Source: Amycolatopsis orientalis DSM 40040 = KCTC 9412 (GTDB lineage Bacteria; Actinomycetota; Actinomycetes; Mycobacteriales; Pseudonocardiaceae). From it: DNA of 64,000 nucleotides. The notes beneath the pieces were generated by a model, which worked only from the letters and a program-made list of their open reading frames with translations, was not told where the DNA came from and searched no databases. A program made the translations under genes and the position numbers. This document shows positions 17,990 through 27,224 of the stretch, in pieces (the first letter of the stretch is position 1; every line of letters starts with the position of its first letter). The stretch is from assembly GCF_000478275.1 (NCBI RefSeq), contig NZ_ASJB01000015.1:1-64000 (forward strand), given 5' to 3'.

Positions 17990-18844
17990 TCATCCCGGTA
18001 CGCCAACGCCTTCCAGCTTCTTCAGTTCCGCGTCGGGATCGAAGTCGGCGGGCGGGAACTTCGGGTCCATCCCCTCGATCGTCTCGATCAGCAGCCGCGC
18101 GACCAGCCAGTTGCGGTACCACTTGCGATCGGCCGGGACGGCGTACCAGGGCGCGGCCGCCGTGGAAGTCCTGGTGAAGATGTCGGCGTAGGCCTTCTGG
18201 TAGTCGTTCCACTGGGCGCGCGCGTCGAGGTCGGCCGGGTTGTACTTCCACCACTTCGCCGGGGTCTCCAGCCTCGCCTTGAGCCGCTTCAGCTGCTCCT
18301 CCGGCGAGATGTCGAGGAAGACCTTCACGATCGTCGTGCCCGCCTCGGTCAGCTCCTTCTCGAACGCGTTGATCTCGGCGTAGCGCTTGCGCCACTCCGC
18401 GGCGGGCACGAGCTTCTGCACCCGCGGCACCAGGATGTCCTCGTAATGCGAACGGTCGAAGACGCCGACCTGCCCCGGCACGGGGAGCTGCTTGCGGATG
18501 CGCCACAGGTAGTGATGGCGTGCCTCGGCGGCGGTCGGCTTCTTGAACCCCGCGTACCGCACGCCCATCGGGTTGACGAGGCCGAGGACGTGCCCGACGG
18601 TGCCGCCCTTGCCGGAGGTGTCCATCCCCTGCAGGACCAGCAGGAGGCTGCGGTTCCCGCCGCCGACGCCCTCCGCGTACAACGCCTCCTGCAGCTCGGC
18701 GAGCCTGCTTCCGGCGTCGGCGAGGTCTTTGAGCCCCTTGGGCTTCTTGGTCGGCCCGATCGGGAACGAGCCCGGATCGTGCCGCTCGCCGCCCTTGCCG
18801 ATCCTCAGCGTGTCCCGGACGGAGACGTGGTCCTTTTTCGCCAT
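17990..18844 (-). CDS. ppk2: Polyphosphate kinase 2 family protein
   Basis: 284 residues. The PPK2 core is present: Walker A VLQGMDTSGKGGT, FDRSHYEDIL with the lid-loop region, and KFFLDIS-type Walker B (VFLDISPEEQ). This single-domain form usually phosphorylates nucleoside mono- or diphosphates from polyphosphate. Sequences such as NPMGVRYAGFKKPT match the class III/I PPK2 pattern; I cannot assign the class firmly. It starts 130 bp from the preceding divergent gene. Confidence 0.9.
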   Translation of the reverse strand: MAKKDHVSVRDTLRIGKGGERHDPGSFPIGPTKKPKGLKDLADAGSRLAELQEALYAEGVGGGNRSLLLVLQGMDTSGKGGTVGHVLGLVNPMGVRYAGFKKPTAAEARHHYLWRIRKQLPVPGQVGVFDRSHYEDILVPRVQKLVPAAEWRKRYAEINAFEKELTEAGTTIVKVFLDISPEEQLKRLKARLETPAKWWKYNPADLDARAQWNDYQKAYADIFTRTSTAAAPWYAVPADRKWYRNWLVARLLIETIEGMDPKFPPADFDPDAELKKLEGVGVPG

Positions 18845-19000
18845 CCGGCGACGATAACCGCGCTCCGGCCGTCCCGCCCGTGGTGATCAAGTTCTTCCGC
18901 ACACGATTTCGCCACCCAGAGGAGTCGAAACGCAACGAACAACGGGTCAAAGCAACGTTTCCCGGATGAAAGCAGACGGATGGCCATCTAACCTGAACGC

Positions 19001-20203
19001 ATGACGACCGCCGACTTCATCGCGCTCGACGAGCAGTGGAGCACGCACAACTACCACCCGCTGCCCGTGGTGATCGCCACCGCCGAGGGCGCCTCGGTCA
19101 CAGACGTCGAGGGCAAGACCTACCTCGACTTCCTCTCCGGCTATTCGGCGCTGAACTTCGGGCACCGCCACCCCGGGCTCATCGCCGCCGCGATCGAGCA
19201 GTTCGGGCGGGTCACGCTGACCTCGCGCGCGTTCCACCACGACCAGCTCGGGCTGTTCTGCCGCGAACTCGCGGAGCTGACCGGCACCGAGATGACGCTG
19301 CCGATGAACTCGGGCGCGGAGGCCGTCGAGTCCGCGGTGAAGATCGCCCGGAAGTGGGCGTACCAGGTCAAGGGCGTCCCCGACGGGATGGCCGAGATCA
19401 TCGTCGCCGGGTCGAACTTCCACGGCCGCACGACGACCATCGTGTCCTTCTCCACCGACGAGACCGCGCGCGCCGACTTCGGGCCGTTCACGCCGGGCTT
19501 CGTCACGGTGAAGTACGGCGACGTCGACGCGCTGCGCGACGCGATCACCGAGCGCACCGCCGCGATCCTGCTGGAACCGGTGCAGGGCGAGGCCGGGGTC
19601 ATCGTGCCGCCGTCGGGCTACTTCGCCGAGGCGCGGCGGCTGTGCGACGAGCACGGCGTCCTGCTGATCGCCGACGAGATCCAGTCCGGTCTCGCCCGCA
19701 CGGGCACCGTCCTCGCGCTGGACCACGAAGGGGTCCGCGCCGACGTCTACACCCTGGGCAAGGCACTCGGCGGCGGGATCATGCCGGTGTCCGCCGTGGT
19801 CGGCAGCCGGGACGTGCTCGGCGTTCTGCGGCCGGGTGAGCACGGCTCGACCTTCGGCGGGAACCCGGTGGCCTGCGCGATCGGGCGGGCCGTGGTCGGG
19901 CTGCTGAAGACCGGCGAATTCCAGGAGCGGTCCCGCGAACTGGGCGCGCACCTGCACTCCCGGCTCGGCGAACTGGTCGGCGACGGACTGGCCGAGGTCC
20001 GCGGCCGCGGGCTCTGGGCGGGTGTCGACATCGCGCCCGGCGGGCCGACCGGGCGTGAGGCGTCCACCGCGCTGGCCGAACGCGGCGTGCTGTGCAAGGA
20101 GACCCACGACCACACCCTGCGGATCGCGCCGCCGCTGGTGATCACCCGCGAGGAACTCGACCGCGGTATCGACGCGATCACGGAGGTCGTCGGGATCCGG
20201 TGA
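19001..20203 (+). CDS. rocD: Ornithine aminotransferase
   Basis: A 400-residue class-III PLP aminotransferase. The opening NYHPLPVVI...DVEGKTYLDFLSGYSALNFGHRHP is characteristic of ornithine-oxo-acid transaminases. The PLP lysine lies in TLGKALGGG, the cofactor Asp in IADEIQSG. It converts ornithine to glutamate semialdehyde, which the pruA product 14 kb away could oxidise to glutamate. There is no ribosome site; a TAACCT hexamer just upstream suggests a leaderless transcript. Confidence 0.9.
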   Translation: MTTADFIALDEQWSTHNYHPLPVVIATAEGASVTDVEGKTYLDFLSGYSALNFGHRHPGLIAAAIEQFGRVTLTSRAFHHDQLGLFCRELAELTGTEMTLPMNSGAEAVESAVKIARKWAYQVKGVPDGMAEIIVAGSNFHGRTTTIVSFSTDETARADFGPFTPGFVTVKYGDVDALRDAITERTAAILLEPVQGEAGVIVPPSGYFAEARRLCDEHGVLLIADEIQSGLARTGTVLALDHEGVRADVYTLGKALGGGIMPVSAVVGSRDVLGVLRPGEHGSTFGGNPVACAIGRAVVGLLKTGEFQERSRELGAHLHSRLGELVGDGLAEVRGRGLWAGVDIAPGGPTGREASTALAERGVLCKETHDHTLRIAPPLVITREELDRGIDAITEVVGIR

Positions 20204-20234
20204 ACCTTTCGGGCGGCCGGTACGTTGCCTGTCC

Positions 20235-21596
20235 ATGGGAGACGAGCGGGAGTGGGTGGAGCGGCCGCTGGTCGGCACCGAGACGGTGACGCCGGAGGAC
20301 TGGTTCGCGAGGGGTAAGGCGCTGCGGGACAAGGCGCCGACGTCCGCGCACGATCACGAGGCGGCGGGCGCCGACCGGCCCGACGTGGCGGAGTTCTTCG
20401 CGCGGACCAACGAAGGCCGTCTCCCGGAGCTGGTGGAACTGCGGCGCGAGCGCATGCTCGCGTCGCCGTTCACCTTCTACCGCGGCGCGGCCGGGCTGAT
20501 GGCCGCCGACCTGGCGGGCTCGCCGTCGTCCGGGCTCACGGCGCAGCTCTGCGGGGACGCGCACGCGGCGAACTTCGGGCTGTACGGCACGCCCGAGGGC
20601 CAGATCGTGATGGACATCAACGACTTCGACGAATGCGTGCCCGGGCCGTGGGAATGGGACCTCAAGCGGCTCGCCGCCAGTCTCGTGCTGGCCGGGCGCG
20701 AAGGCGGGATCGGCGAATCGGGTTGCCGCGAGGCCGCCGAGGACGCGGTGAAGTCCTACCGGCGCACGATCCGGGCGCTCGCCGAACTGCCGTTCCTGCG
20801 GTCGTGGAACGCGCTGCCGGACGCGTCGGTGCTGAACAAGGTCAAGGCGCACGACCTGATCGACGATTTCGAGGAAGCCGCGGAGAAGGCGCGGAAGAAC
20901 ACCAGCGCCAAGGTCACCGCGAAGTGGACGCGGCGGATCGACGACCACGAGACCGGCCTCGAACGGCACCGGTTCGTCGAAGACCCGCCGGTGCTCACGC
21001 ATGTGGACGACGCCACGGCGGACGCGGTGATCACCGGACTGGTGTCCTATGTGGACACGCTGCGCGAATCGCGGCGGACGCTGATCTCGCGGTACCGGGT
21101 GTCCGATGTGGCCTTCCGCGTGGTCGGCACCGGCAGTGTCGGGCTGCGCAGCTACGTCGCGCTGCTGCACGGGAACAGCGGTGAAGACCTTGTGCTGCAA
21201 GTGAAGCAGGCCAATCCGTCGGCGCTGGCGCCGTACCTCGGCCTGCCCTCGCCGGAGCACGAGGGCCGCCGGATCGTCGAGGGCGCGCGGCTCGTGCAGG
21301 CCGAGACGGACATCCTGCTCGGCTGGACGACCATCGACGGTCTGCCGTACATCGTGCGCCAGTTCCGGAACCTCAAGGGCGACATCGATCCCGCGGACCT
21401 GAAGAAGGACCACCTCGACGACTACGGCCGGCTGGCGGGCGCGTTGCTGGCACGGGCGCACGCGCGGTCGCTGCATCCGCGGATGCTGGCGGGGTACTTC
21501 GAGGACGACGAAAACCTCGACGAGGCGATCGGTGCCTACGCCGTGCGCTACGCGGATCAGACCGAAGCGGACTTCGCCGCCTTCGCCGCCCTCTAA
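20235..21596 (+). CDS. DUF2252 protein
   Basis: 453 residues. DUF2252 members have kinase-like motifs; here CGDAHAANFGLYG and VMDINDFDE resemble the catalytic and metal loops of aminoglycoside phosphotransferases. Catalytic activity has not been shown for the family to my knowledge. It follows rocD by 31 bp and may be co-transcribed. Confidence 0.88.
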   Translation: MGDEREWVERPLVGTETVTPEDWFARGKALRDKAPTSAHDHEAAGADRPDVAEFFARTNEGRLPELVELRRERMLASPFTFYRGAAGLMAADLAGSPSSGLTAQLCGDAHAANFGLYGTPEGQIVMDINDFDECVPGPWEWDLKRLAASLVLAGREGGIGESGCREAAEDAVKSYRRTIRALAELPFLRSWNALPDASVLNKVKAHDLIDDFEEAAEKARKNTSAKVTAKWTRRIDDHETGLERHRFVEDPPVLTHVDDATADAVITGLVSYVDTLRESRRTLISRYRVSDVAFRVVGTGSVGLRSYVALLHGNSGEDLVLQVKQANPSALAPYLGLPSPEHEGRRIVEGARLVQAETDILLGWTTIDGLPYIVRQFRNLKGDIDPADLKKDHLDDYGRLAGALLARAHARSLHPRMLAGYFEDDENLDEAIGAYAVRYADQTEADFAAFAAL

Positions 21597-21599
21597 CCC

Positions 21600-21627
21600 C
21601 CCGCATTTCGTCCTCTAATTGCGGGAG
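21600..21627. repeat. Partial family-B repeat
   Basis: CCCGCATTTCGTCCTCTAATTGCGGG carries the family-B TTCGTCCTCT arm but has lost the second arm; a short CCCGCA/TGCGGG stem remains. Confidence 0.5.
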
Positions 21628-21629
21628 GG

Positions 21630-21706
21630 CTGAAAGCGTCCTTCACCGCATGCGACGCACGGAAAGGGCCCTTCACCGCGTCACATGCGGTGAAGGGCCC
21701 TTTCAG
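21630..21706. terminator. Compound family-A palindrome (A5)
   Basis: Arms 21662-21679 and 21687-21704 (GAAAGGGCCCTTCACCGC and complement) are perfect; an outer copy at 21630-21652 could pair with the same 3' arm, giving two alternative hairpins. It lies between the convergent DUF2252 and D-amino-acid oxidase genes. Confidence 0.75.
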
Positions 21707-22584
21707 CTCACCACCAGGGCCAGCACGTCGTCCGCGCAGCCCCAGGCCAGCGTGATCCCCGCACCCCCGTGCCCGTAGCAGTGGATGACGTCCCCCTCGC
21801 GGTCCAGCCGCACCTCGGGACGGAACGGGCGCAAACCCACCTTCGCCCCCAGCACCGGCGCGTCCGCCAGTTCGGGCACGAGTTCCCGGCACCGCCGGAC
21901 GATGTCCGCCGTGACACCGGGATCCGGCTCGACGGAATCCCGTCCGGGTTCCTGCGTGCCGCCGCAGACGACGTGCCGTCCGTGCGGGATCACGTGCCGC
22001 AGCACCGGCGAAGACCCGTCGACGATCCACTCGGTCAGCCCCGGGTCGGCGAGGTGGACGACCTGACCGCCGACCGGCACCACCGTGCTGTCCCCCGCCA
22101 GCCGCCCGCCGCCGAGCCCGGCCGCGTTCACCACGAGGTCCGCGTCGAGGTCGCCGAGCCGCGAAACGGTGCGGTATTCGGTGCGCGCGCCCAGTGCGGC
22201 GACCCGGCCGGCGAGCCAGGCGAGATACACCGGGGTGTCGACCATCGCGGTCGTGAAGGCGAGCCGCCCCGGTTCGTGGTCGAGGTCCGGCATGGAGAAC
22301 GCCCACGACGGCACCGGCGCCTCGCGCGGGACGAGGTAGGTCCCCTTGGCCGTGCGGACACCGGGCGCGCCGAGCGAGCGGTATTCGCGCACACTCGCCG
22401 CGGTCCAGCGGTCGACCCGGGCGGAGTTCGCCGCCAGCGGCGGGAAGAGCACGCCCCCGGCGACCGCCGACGTCGTCTCGCCGGGGGCGGCAGCGGTGAG
22501 CACCGTGACGTCGTGCCCGGCCTCGGCGAGCCGGTACGCGCAGCTCAACCCGATCACCCCGCCACCGACCACACTGATCCGCAT
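21703..22584 (-). CDS. D-amino-acid oxidase
   Basis: A 293-residue FAD enzyme of the DAAO family, oxidising D-amino acids to keto acids, ammonia and peroxide. FAD motif VVGGGVIGLSCAYRLAEAG at the N-terminus; the family signatures GLRPFRPEVRL and CYGHGGAGITLAWGCA at the C-terminus. The ATG at 22584 begins exactly at the Rossmann strand; the longer frame upstream runs into the divergent gene. No peroxisomal-type or secretion signal. Confidence 0.9.
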   Translation of the reverse strand: MRISVVGGGVIGLSCAYRLAEAGHDVTVLTAAAPGETTSAVAGGVLFPPLAANSARVDRWTAASVREYRSLGAPGVRTAKGTYLVPREAPVPSWAFSMPDLDHEPGRLAFTTAMVDTPVYLAWLAGRVAALGARTEYRTVSRLGDLDADLVVNAAGLGGGRLAGDSTVVPVGGQVVHLADPGLTEWIVDGSSPVLRHVIPHGRHVVCGGTQEPGRDSVEPDPGVTADIVRRCRELVPELADAPVLGAKVGLRPFRPEVRLDREGDVIHCYGHGGAGITLAWGCADDVLALVVS

Positions 22585-22654
22585 CGAAAACCCCCTTCGT
22601 CCTCGCGAACCGTCCCTGCATGGTGACTGATCACCTGTCACGTAATCTCGCCGG

Positions 22655-23263
22655 ATGAGCGGAAGAGCGCCGTACGGGCTCGTCGCGGTGACCTGCGCGG
22701 TCATCATGGCCGTACTCGGGTTCCTGGTCTCCGGGGAAGGGCTCGCGGGCCCCGACGTCCTCGCCCTCAAGTGGGTGGAACGCACCTTCGGCGGCGACCT
22801 CGGCCTGCTGCGGCTACTCGTCCTGCCGACCGAGGCCTACGTCCTGATCCCGGTCGCGCTCCTCGCCGCCACCCTGTGCCTACTGGGACGGCGCAGGCTC
22901 GAAGCCGCACTGACCTTCACGGGCCCGCTCGTCGCCATCGCCGCCAACACCTGGGTGCTCAAACCGCTTTTCGGCCGCTGGAAGAACACCTACCTCGCCT
23001 ACCCCAGCGGCCACACCGTCGCGCTGGTCGCGGTGCTGACCGTGCTCGTGCTGCTCGCCCGCCCCGGGGTCGCGACGGCCGTCATCTCGATCGTGGGCGC
23101 GGTGGTGCTCGGCGCGGTCACGGTCGGCATGATCGGCCTGGGCTACCACTACCTGACCGACGTCGCAGGCGGCACGCTGTTCGCCGTCGCGGCCGTCTGC
23201 GGGACCTGGGCGCTGCTCACCTGGGCTGTACGGCGTCGCGCGCCAGTGCCGTCAGACGGCTGA
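22655..23263 (+). CDS. PAP2-family phosphatase
   Basis: 202 residues with about five membrane helices. The acid-phosphatase motifs are visible: KPLFGRWKN (KxxxxxxRP-like, variant), YPSGHT (PSGH) and YHYLTDVAGG (SRxxxxxHxxxD-like, with H and D). Likely acts on lipid or isoprenyl phosphates at the membrane. Its 3' end overlaps the 3' end of the convergent zapE by 47 bp. Confidence 0.87.
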   Translation: MSGRAPYGLVAVTCAVIMAVLGFLVSGEGLAGPDVLALKWVERTFGGDLGLLRLLVLPTEAYVLIPVALLAATLCLLGRRRLEAALTFTGPLVAIAANTWVLKPLFGRWKNTYLAYPSGHTVALVAVLTVLVLLARPGVATAVISIVGAVVLGAVTVGMIGLGYHYLTDVAGGTLFAVAAVCGTWALLTWAVRRRAPVPSDG

Positions 23264-24251
23264 CGGCGCGCAGGTACTTCTTGCGGTATCCGCCGTTCAC
23301 CATCTCCTCGGTGAACAGCAGCGGCACCGGCTCGCCCGAGACGACCAGCGGGATCGCGCGGTCGTAGAGCCGGTCGGCGAAGGCGACCATCCGCAGTCCG
23401 ACGTTCTGGTCGGGAACCGGGTGGATGTCGCGCAGGTGCACGCGGGTCACGCCGTCGAGAAGCCTTCCGTACCGCGAAGGATGCAGCCCGCCCAGGTGCT
23501 CGCACAGTGCGTCGAAATCGTCCACAGTGGACTCGGGATGGGCGGCGGCGGACGCCTCCAGCTCCTCCGGGCTCGCGGGCGGCGGCGCGTCCGGGAGGCC
23601 GCGGTGGCGGTAGTCCGGGCCGTCGACCCGGCAGACGCCGAAGCGGGCGGACAGCGACTGGATCTCGCGCAGGAAATCCGCCGCGGCGAACCGGCCTTCG
23701 CCGAGTTTGTCCGGCAGCGTGTTGGAGGTCGCCGCCACGAAGACGCCCGCCGAGATCAGCTCCTGCAGCAGCCGGGTGACGAGCATGGTGTCGCCGGGGT
23801 CGTCGAGTTCGAACTCGTCGATCGCCAGGAACCGGTGCTCGGACAGCCGCCGCACCGCCTCGGCGAACCCCAGCGCGCCGACGAGGTGGGTCAGCTCCAC
23901 GAAGGTCCCGTACGCCTTGGGCGACGGGGTCTCGTGCCACGTCGAGGCGAGCAGGTGCGTCTTGCCGACGCCGAAGCCGCCGTCGAGATAAAGCCCCCTC
24001 GGCCCGGACGGCGTCTCGTCCCCGCCGCCGAACAGCGCGCGCAGCTTCGACTTCGGCTTCCGGTTCGACGTCTCCGCCACGCGCTTCGCGAACGCGCTAC
24101 AGGTGACGACGGCCTCGGCCTGGCTCGGCTCGTCGGGGTTGGGCACATAGGTGGAGAACCGGACCGCGTCGAACCGGGGCGGCGGGACGAGCGCGGTGAT
24201 CAGCTCGTCGGCGGACAGCTCCGGACGGCGATCGATCAGGCGGGCGGGCAT
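23217..24251 (-). CDS. zapE: ZapE/AFG1-like AAA ATPase
   Basis: 344 residues. Walker A GLYLDGGFGVGKTHLLAS, Walker B FLAIDEFELDDPGD, and the arginine-finger area TSNTLPDKLGEGRF are typical of ZapE (cell division / Z-ring regulator) and mitochondrial AFG1. ATG 24251 (MPARLIDRRPEL) is chosen; the upstream extension overlaps the promoter of the divergent reductase gene. Confidence 0.9.
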   Translation of the reverse strand: MPARLIDRRPELSADELITALVPPPRFDAVRFSTYVPNPDEPSQAEAVVTCSAFAKRVAETSNRKPKSKLRALFGGGDETPSGPRGLYLDGGFGVGKTHLLASTWHETPSPKAYGTFVELTHLVGALGFAEAVRRLSEHRFLAIDEFELDDPGDTMLVTRLLQELISAGVFVAATSNTLPDKLGEGRFAAADFLREIQSLSARFGVCRVDGPDYRHRGLPDAPPPASPEELEASAAAHPESTVDDFDALCEHLGGLHPSRYGRLLDGVTRVHLRDIHPVPDQNVGLRMVAFADRLYDRAIPLVVSGEPVPLLFTEEMVNGGYRKKYLRAVSRLTALARDAVQPR

Positions 24252-24349
24252 TCGCCGAGAGTAACGGCACCGGCGACGGCCGTTCACCCTCCCTGAACGG
24301 GCGTATCCCCCGCTCAGCGGTGTCGTCGGGCGCGTGCTGGGATAGGCGT

Positions 24350-25096
24350 ATGCGGCTTCTGTGGCCAACGACACCGGCGGATCCCGTCTCCGACGCCGAC
24401 CTGGAGCGGCTCTACGGGTATCCCGAAGACCTGACCCGTCCCTGGGTCCAGGTCAACTTCGTCAGCTCCGCCGACGGCGCGGCCGCGGTCGACGAGCTGT
24501 CCGAGGGCCTTTCGCATCCGGCCGACAAACGCGTCTTCCTGCTGGGGCGCCTGCTCTCCGACGTGATCCTGGTCGGCGCGGGCACGGCCCGCGCCGAGGG
24601 CTACCGCGGCGCGCGGATCAGCGCCGACCGGGCCGCCCGCCGGGTCTCCCTCGGGCTGTCGGAGGTCCCGCCGATCGCCGTGGTCACCCGGTCGGGCGAC
24701 CTCGATCCCGCGGGTCCCTTGTTCACCGACACGAAGGTGCCGCCGATCGTCATCACCACCGAGAAGGCCCCGCGAGCCGCGCTGGAGCGCGCGGGCGCCG
24801 AGGTGCTCCTGGCCGGGACCGACGACGTCGATCTGGGGACCGCGCTCGAACTCCTCGGGAAACGCGGGCTGTACCGCGTCGACTGCGAGGGCGGGCCGAC
24901 GCTGTTCGGCGACCTGATCGCCGCCGATCTCGTCGACCAGTTGTGCCTCACGGTCGCCCCCCTGCTGGCGGGCGCGGGCGCGGGCCGGATCGCACACGGC
25001 CGTCCCACCCTGGAGCCCCGGCGGATGGACCTCGCGTCGGTGCTGTCCGAGGACGGTTTCACCATGCTGCGCTACCGCCGCCGGGAGGGCGGGTGA
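24350..25096 (+). CDS. RibD C-terminal-type pyrimidine reductase family protein
   Basis: 248 residues with the dihydrofolate-reductase-like fold of RibD_C: NFVSSADGAAAV at the start, ILVGAGTARAEGYRG (NADPH-binding) and EGGPTLFGDLIAADLVDQ near residue 180. Standalone forms like this are common in actinobacteria and their substrate is not established. Its stop overlaps the GTG of the sigma factor gene (GTGA), placing it at the head of the stress operon. Confidence 0.85.
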   Translation: MRLLWPTTPADPVSDADLERLYGYPEDLTRPWVQVNFVSSADGAAAVDELSEGLSHPADKRVFLLGRLLSDVILVGAGTARAEGYRGARISADRAARRVSLGLSEVPPIAVVTRSGDLDPAGPLFTDTKVPPIVITTEKAPRAALERAGAEVLLAGTDDVDLGTALELLGKRGLYRVDCEGGPTLFGDLIAADLVDQLCLTVAPLLAGAGAGRIAHGRPTLEPRRMDLASVLSEDGFTMLRYRRREGG

Positions 25097-25650
25097 GCGA
25101 GCCCGCGCCGGTTCCGGACGAGGAACTGGCGGCCAGGGCCGCCGGCGGGGACCACGGTGCCTTCGACACCCTGGTGCGGCGGCACACGGCCAGGATGTAC
25201 CGCGTGGCGCTGCGGATCACCGGCAGCACGTCGGAGGCCGAGGACGTCGTCCAGGAGGCCTGGCTTTCCGCGTGGCGCGCGCTGCCCGGCTTCCGGTACG
25301 AATCCGCGGTGTCCACCTGGCTCTACCGGGTGACCACCAACGGCGCGCTGGGCCAGGTCCGGCGCCGGAAACCGACGGTGCCGCTCGACGAGGGCGACGC
25401 GGGTGTCGTCCCCGGTCCGGAAGGGCACGTGGTGAGCGCGGAACAGGTCGGCGCGGTGCTGCGCGCGATCGCCGAACTGGACGTCGGCCAGCGGATCCCG
25501 CTGATTCTGCGAGAATTCGAAGGGCTGACCTACGAGGAGGTGGCCGAGGTCCTCGAAGTGAGTGTGCCCGCGCTGCGGGCCCGGCTGCACCGCGCCAGGG
25601 TGGCGCTGCTGGCGAAGCTCGGCGACAACTTCCGACCCGGGGAACGGTGA
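25093..25650 (+). CDS. RNA polymerase sigma-70 factor, ECF type
   Basis: 185 residues. Region 2 spans about residues 25-95 (DTLVRRHTARMYRVALRITG, AEDVVQEAWLSAWRAL) and region 4 about 115-175 (IPLILREFEGLTYEEVAEVLEVSVPALRARLHRAR). GTG start overlaps the upstream stop, and its TGA overlaps the ATG of the first Gls24 gene. No anti-sigma factor of the zinc-finger or RskA type follows; instead Asp23/Gls24 proteins do. Confidence 0.93.
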   Translation: MSEPAPVPDEELAARAAGGDHGAFDTLVRRHTARMYRVALRITGSTSEAEDVVQEAWLSAWRALPGFRYESAVSTWLYRVTTNGALGQVRRRKPTVPLDEGDAGVVPGPEGHVVSAEQVGAVLRAIAELDVGQRIPLILREFEGLTYEEVAEVLEVSVPALRARLHRARVALLAKLGDNFRPGER

Positions 25651-26075
25651 TGAGCGAGGATCCGCGCGACGACCCCCGGTGGGCGCAGGTGCGCGCCGCC
25701 GCGAGCCGTCCGGTGCCGACGCCGCCCGGGCTCGTCGAACGGGTGCTCCGCTCGGTCGGCGGTGTTCGCGGCAGGCACACCACCTCGCCGCTCGACCTGC
25801 CGTCGGCGGGCGGGAAGACGCAGGTGTCGGAGCGGGCGCTGGTGCTGATGACCCGGCGGCTCGCCGCGGAGATCGGGCGCGACCTCGGCGGGGTGTACGT
25901 CTCGGCCGTCGCGCTCGAAGACGAAGTGCTCCAGGTGCTCGTGACGGTCCGCTTCGGCGTCGAAGCGGCGGCCGCGGAAGTGCTGCGTCACCGGGTCGCC
26001 GAGGCGCTGACCGGCCAGCTCGGCTCCGCCCCGCCCGCGATCAACGTCCATGTCGTCGACGTGCATCCCGACTGA
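25650..26075 (+). CDS. Asp23/Gls24-like protein, first copy
   Basis: 141 residues from an ATG sharing one base with the sigma factor stop (TGATG). The C-terminal 80 residues follow the Asp23/Gls24 pattern (GGVYVSAVALEDEVLQVLVTVRFG...INVHVVDVHPD), while the N-terminal 60 residues, rich in Pro and Arg, are unlike the other two copies. In this position other bacteria carry an anti-sigma factor, so a regulatory role is possible. Confidence 0.72.
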   Translation: MSEDPRDDPRWAQVRAAASRPVPTPPGLVERVLRSVGGVRGRHTTSPLDLPSAGGKTQVSERALVLMTRRLAAEIGRDLGGVYVSAVALEDEVLQVLVTVRFGVEAAAAEVLRHRVAEALTGQLGSAPPAINVHVVDVHPD

Positions 26076-26210
26076 GCAACCGGAACTGATTACCCCGTTC
26101 GGGGGACATGACGTGACGGCTCGCCCTGCGCGCGTGTCCTGGTCGGTGAGAGCGTTAGGGAACGCCGCGCGCGGGTCGCGCGGCGCAAGGTGCGAGAAGG
26201 AGCGAACTTC

Positions 26211-26672
26211 ATGGCGCAGCCGAGCGCGAGCAAGCCCGACACCCCGGTGGTGGGCGCCGGGACGGGATCGACCCTCAACGAGGAAGGAGCCGCCGGCAAG
26301 ACCACGATCTCGTCGGTGGTGGTCCAGAAGGTGGCCGGACTCGCCACCCGTGAGGTGACCGGGATCCACGCGCTGGGCGGCGGGGTCTCGCGGGCCTTCG
26401 GCGCGATCCGCGAGCGCATCCCCGGTTCCGGCACGGTCACCACGTCCGGGGTCTCGGTCGAGGTCGGCGAGAAGCAGGCGGCGATCGACCTCGACGTCGT
26501 CGTCGAGTACGGCGCGCGCATCGTGGACGTGGCGCGGGCGGTGCGCCGCAACGTGATCGGCCAGGTCGAGCAGATCACCGGCCTCGAGGTGATCGAGGTC
26601 AACATCGCGGTCAACGACATCCACCTGCCGGACGAGAACGGCGGCGAGACCGAGACCTCGCGGGTCGAATGA
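26211..26672 (+). CDS. Asp23/Gls24-family envelope stress protein, second copy
   Basis: 153 residues, ATG behind AAGGAG. The full Asp23/Gls24 domain is present: TTISSVVVQKVAGLATREVTGI, the GVSVEVGEKQAAIDLDVVVEYG strand and VRRNVIGQVEQITGLEVIEVNIAVNDI. In Staphylococcus Asp23 is tethered to the membrane by AmaP and its loss triggers a cell-wall stress response. A 135-bp gap upstream could carry its own promoter. Confidence 0.92.
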   Translation: MAQPSASKPDTPVVGAGTGSTLNEEGAAGKTTISSVVVQKVAGLATREVTGIHALGGGVSRAFGAIRERIPGSGTVTTSGVSVEVGEKQAAIDLDVVVEYGARIVDVARAVRRNVIGQVEQITGLEVIEVNIAVNDIHLPDENGGETETSRVE

Positions 26673-26848
26673 TGAACGGCACCCAGACCGGCCTGCTCGC
26701 CGGGCTCATCCTCGGCCTCGCCGCGACCCAGGGCTTCACCGCGTTCCTGGTGACACTGGCCGTCGGCGTCATCGGCCTCGTCCTCGGCCGCGTACTCGAC
26801 GGCGAACTCGACCTCGGCGACCTGTTCGGCCGGGGCCGCGACAAATGA
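26672..26848 (+). CDS. Small membrane protein of the Gls24 operon (DUF2273-like)
   Basis: 58 residues, starting at an ATG that shares a base with the preceding stop; another ATG one codon upstream would also overlap it. One long or two short hydrophobic helices (residues 7-42: LLAGLILGLAATQGF, LVTLAVGVIGLVLG) are followed by an acidic tail. Size, position and composition match the small DUF2273-type protein found with Gls24 genes. Its TGA overlaps the ATG of the third Gls24 gene. Confidence 0.75.
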   Translation: MNGTQTGLLAGLILGLAATQGFTAFLVTLAVGVIGLVLGRVLDGELDLGDLFGRGRDK

Positions 26849-27210
26849 CCCTCCCGCCCGAACCAGGCGGCCCCGAAAACCGCGGCACCCTCACCATCGC
26901 GCCCGCCGTGGTCCGCAAGATCGCGCAGCACGCGGCGGACCAGGTCGATGGGACCACGCGGGCCGAACGGCGGATCGCCGGACTCGGGCTGGGGACACAC
27001 GGCGCGAGCGCGAAGGTCGGCGGTGAGGGCAACGACGTCGACCTCGTGCTCGACGTCGCGCTGAACTATCCGGCGCCGGTACGGCGGATCGTCGGCGATC
27101 TGCGCGCCCGGGTCACCGAGGAGGTCGAGCGGATCACCTCGTACCGGGTCCGCGACATCTCCGTCACGGTCTCCGCGCTCCTGCCCGACATCGCGCCCCG
27201 CGTCCGCTAG
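26845..27210 (+). CDS. Asp23/Gls24-family protein, third copy
   Basis: 121 residues, ATGA overlap with the small membrane protein. GTLTIAPAVVRKIAQHAADQV and VRRIVGDLRARVTEEVERITSYRVRDISVTV are the Gls24 halves. Lower similarity to the second copy suggests distinct roles or a hetero-oligomer. Confidence 0.88.
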   Translation: MTLPPEPGGPENRGTLTIAPAVVRKIAQHAADQVDGTTRAERRIAGLGLGTHGASAKVGGEGNDVDLVLDVALNYPAPVRRIVGDLRARVTEEVERITSYRVRDISVTVSALLPDIAPRVR

Positions 27211-27224
27211 AAGGAGCAACCGGT

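Noticed and set aside
15951..18191. 746-residue plus-strand open frame
   Set aside because: Antisense to the S9 peptidase and ppk2; no domain recognisable.
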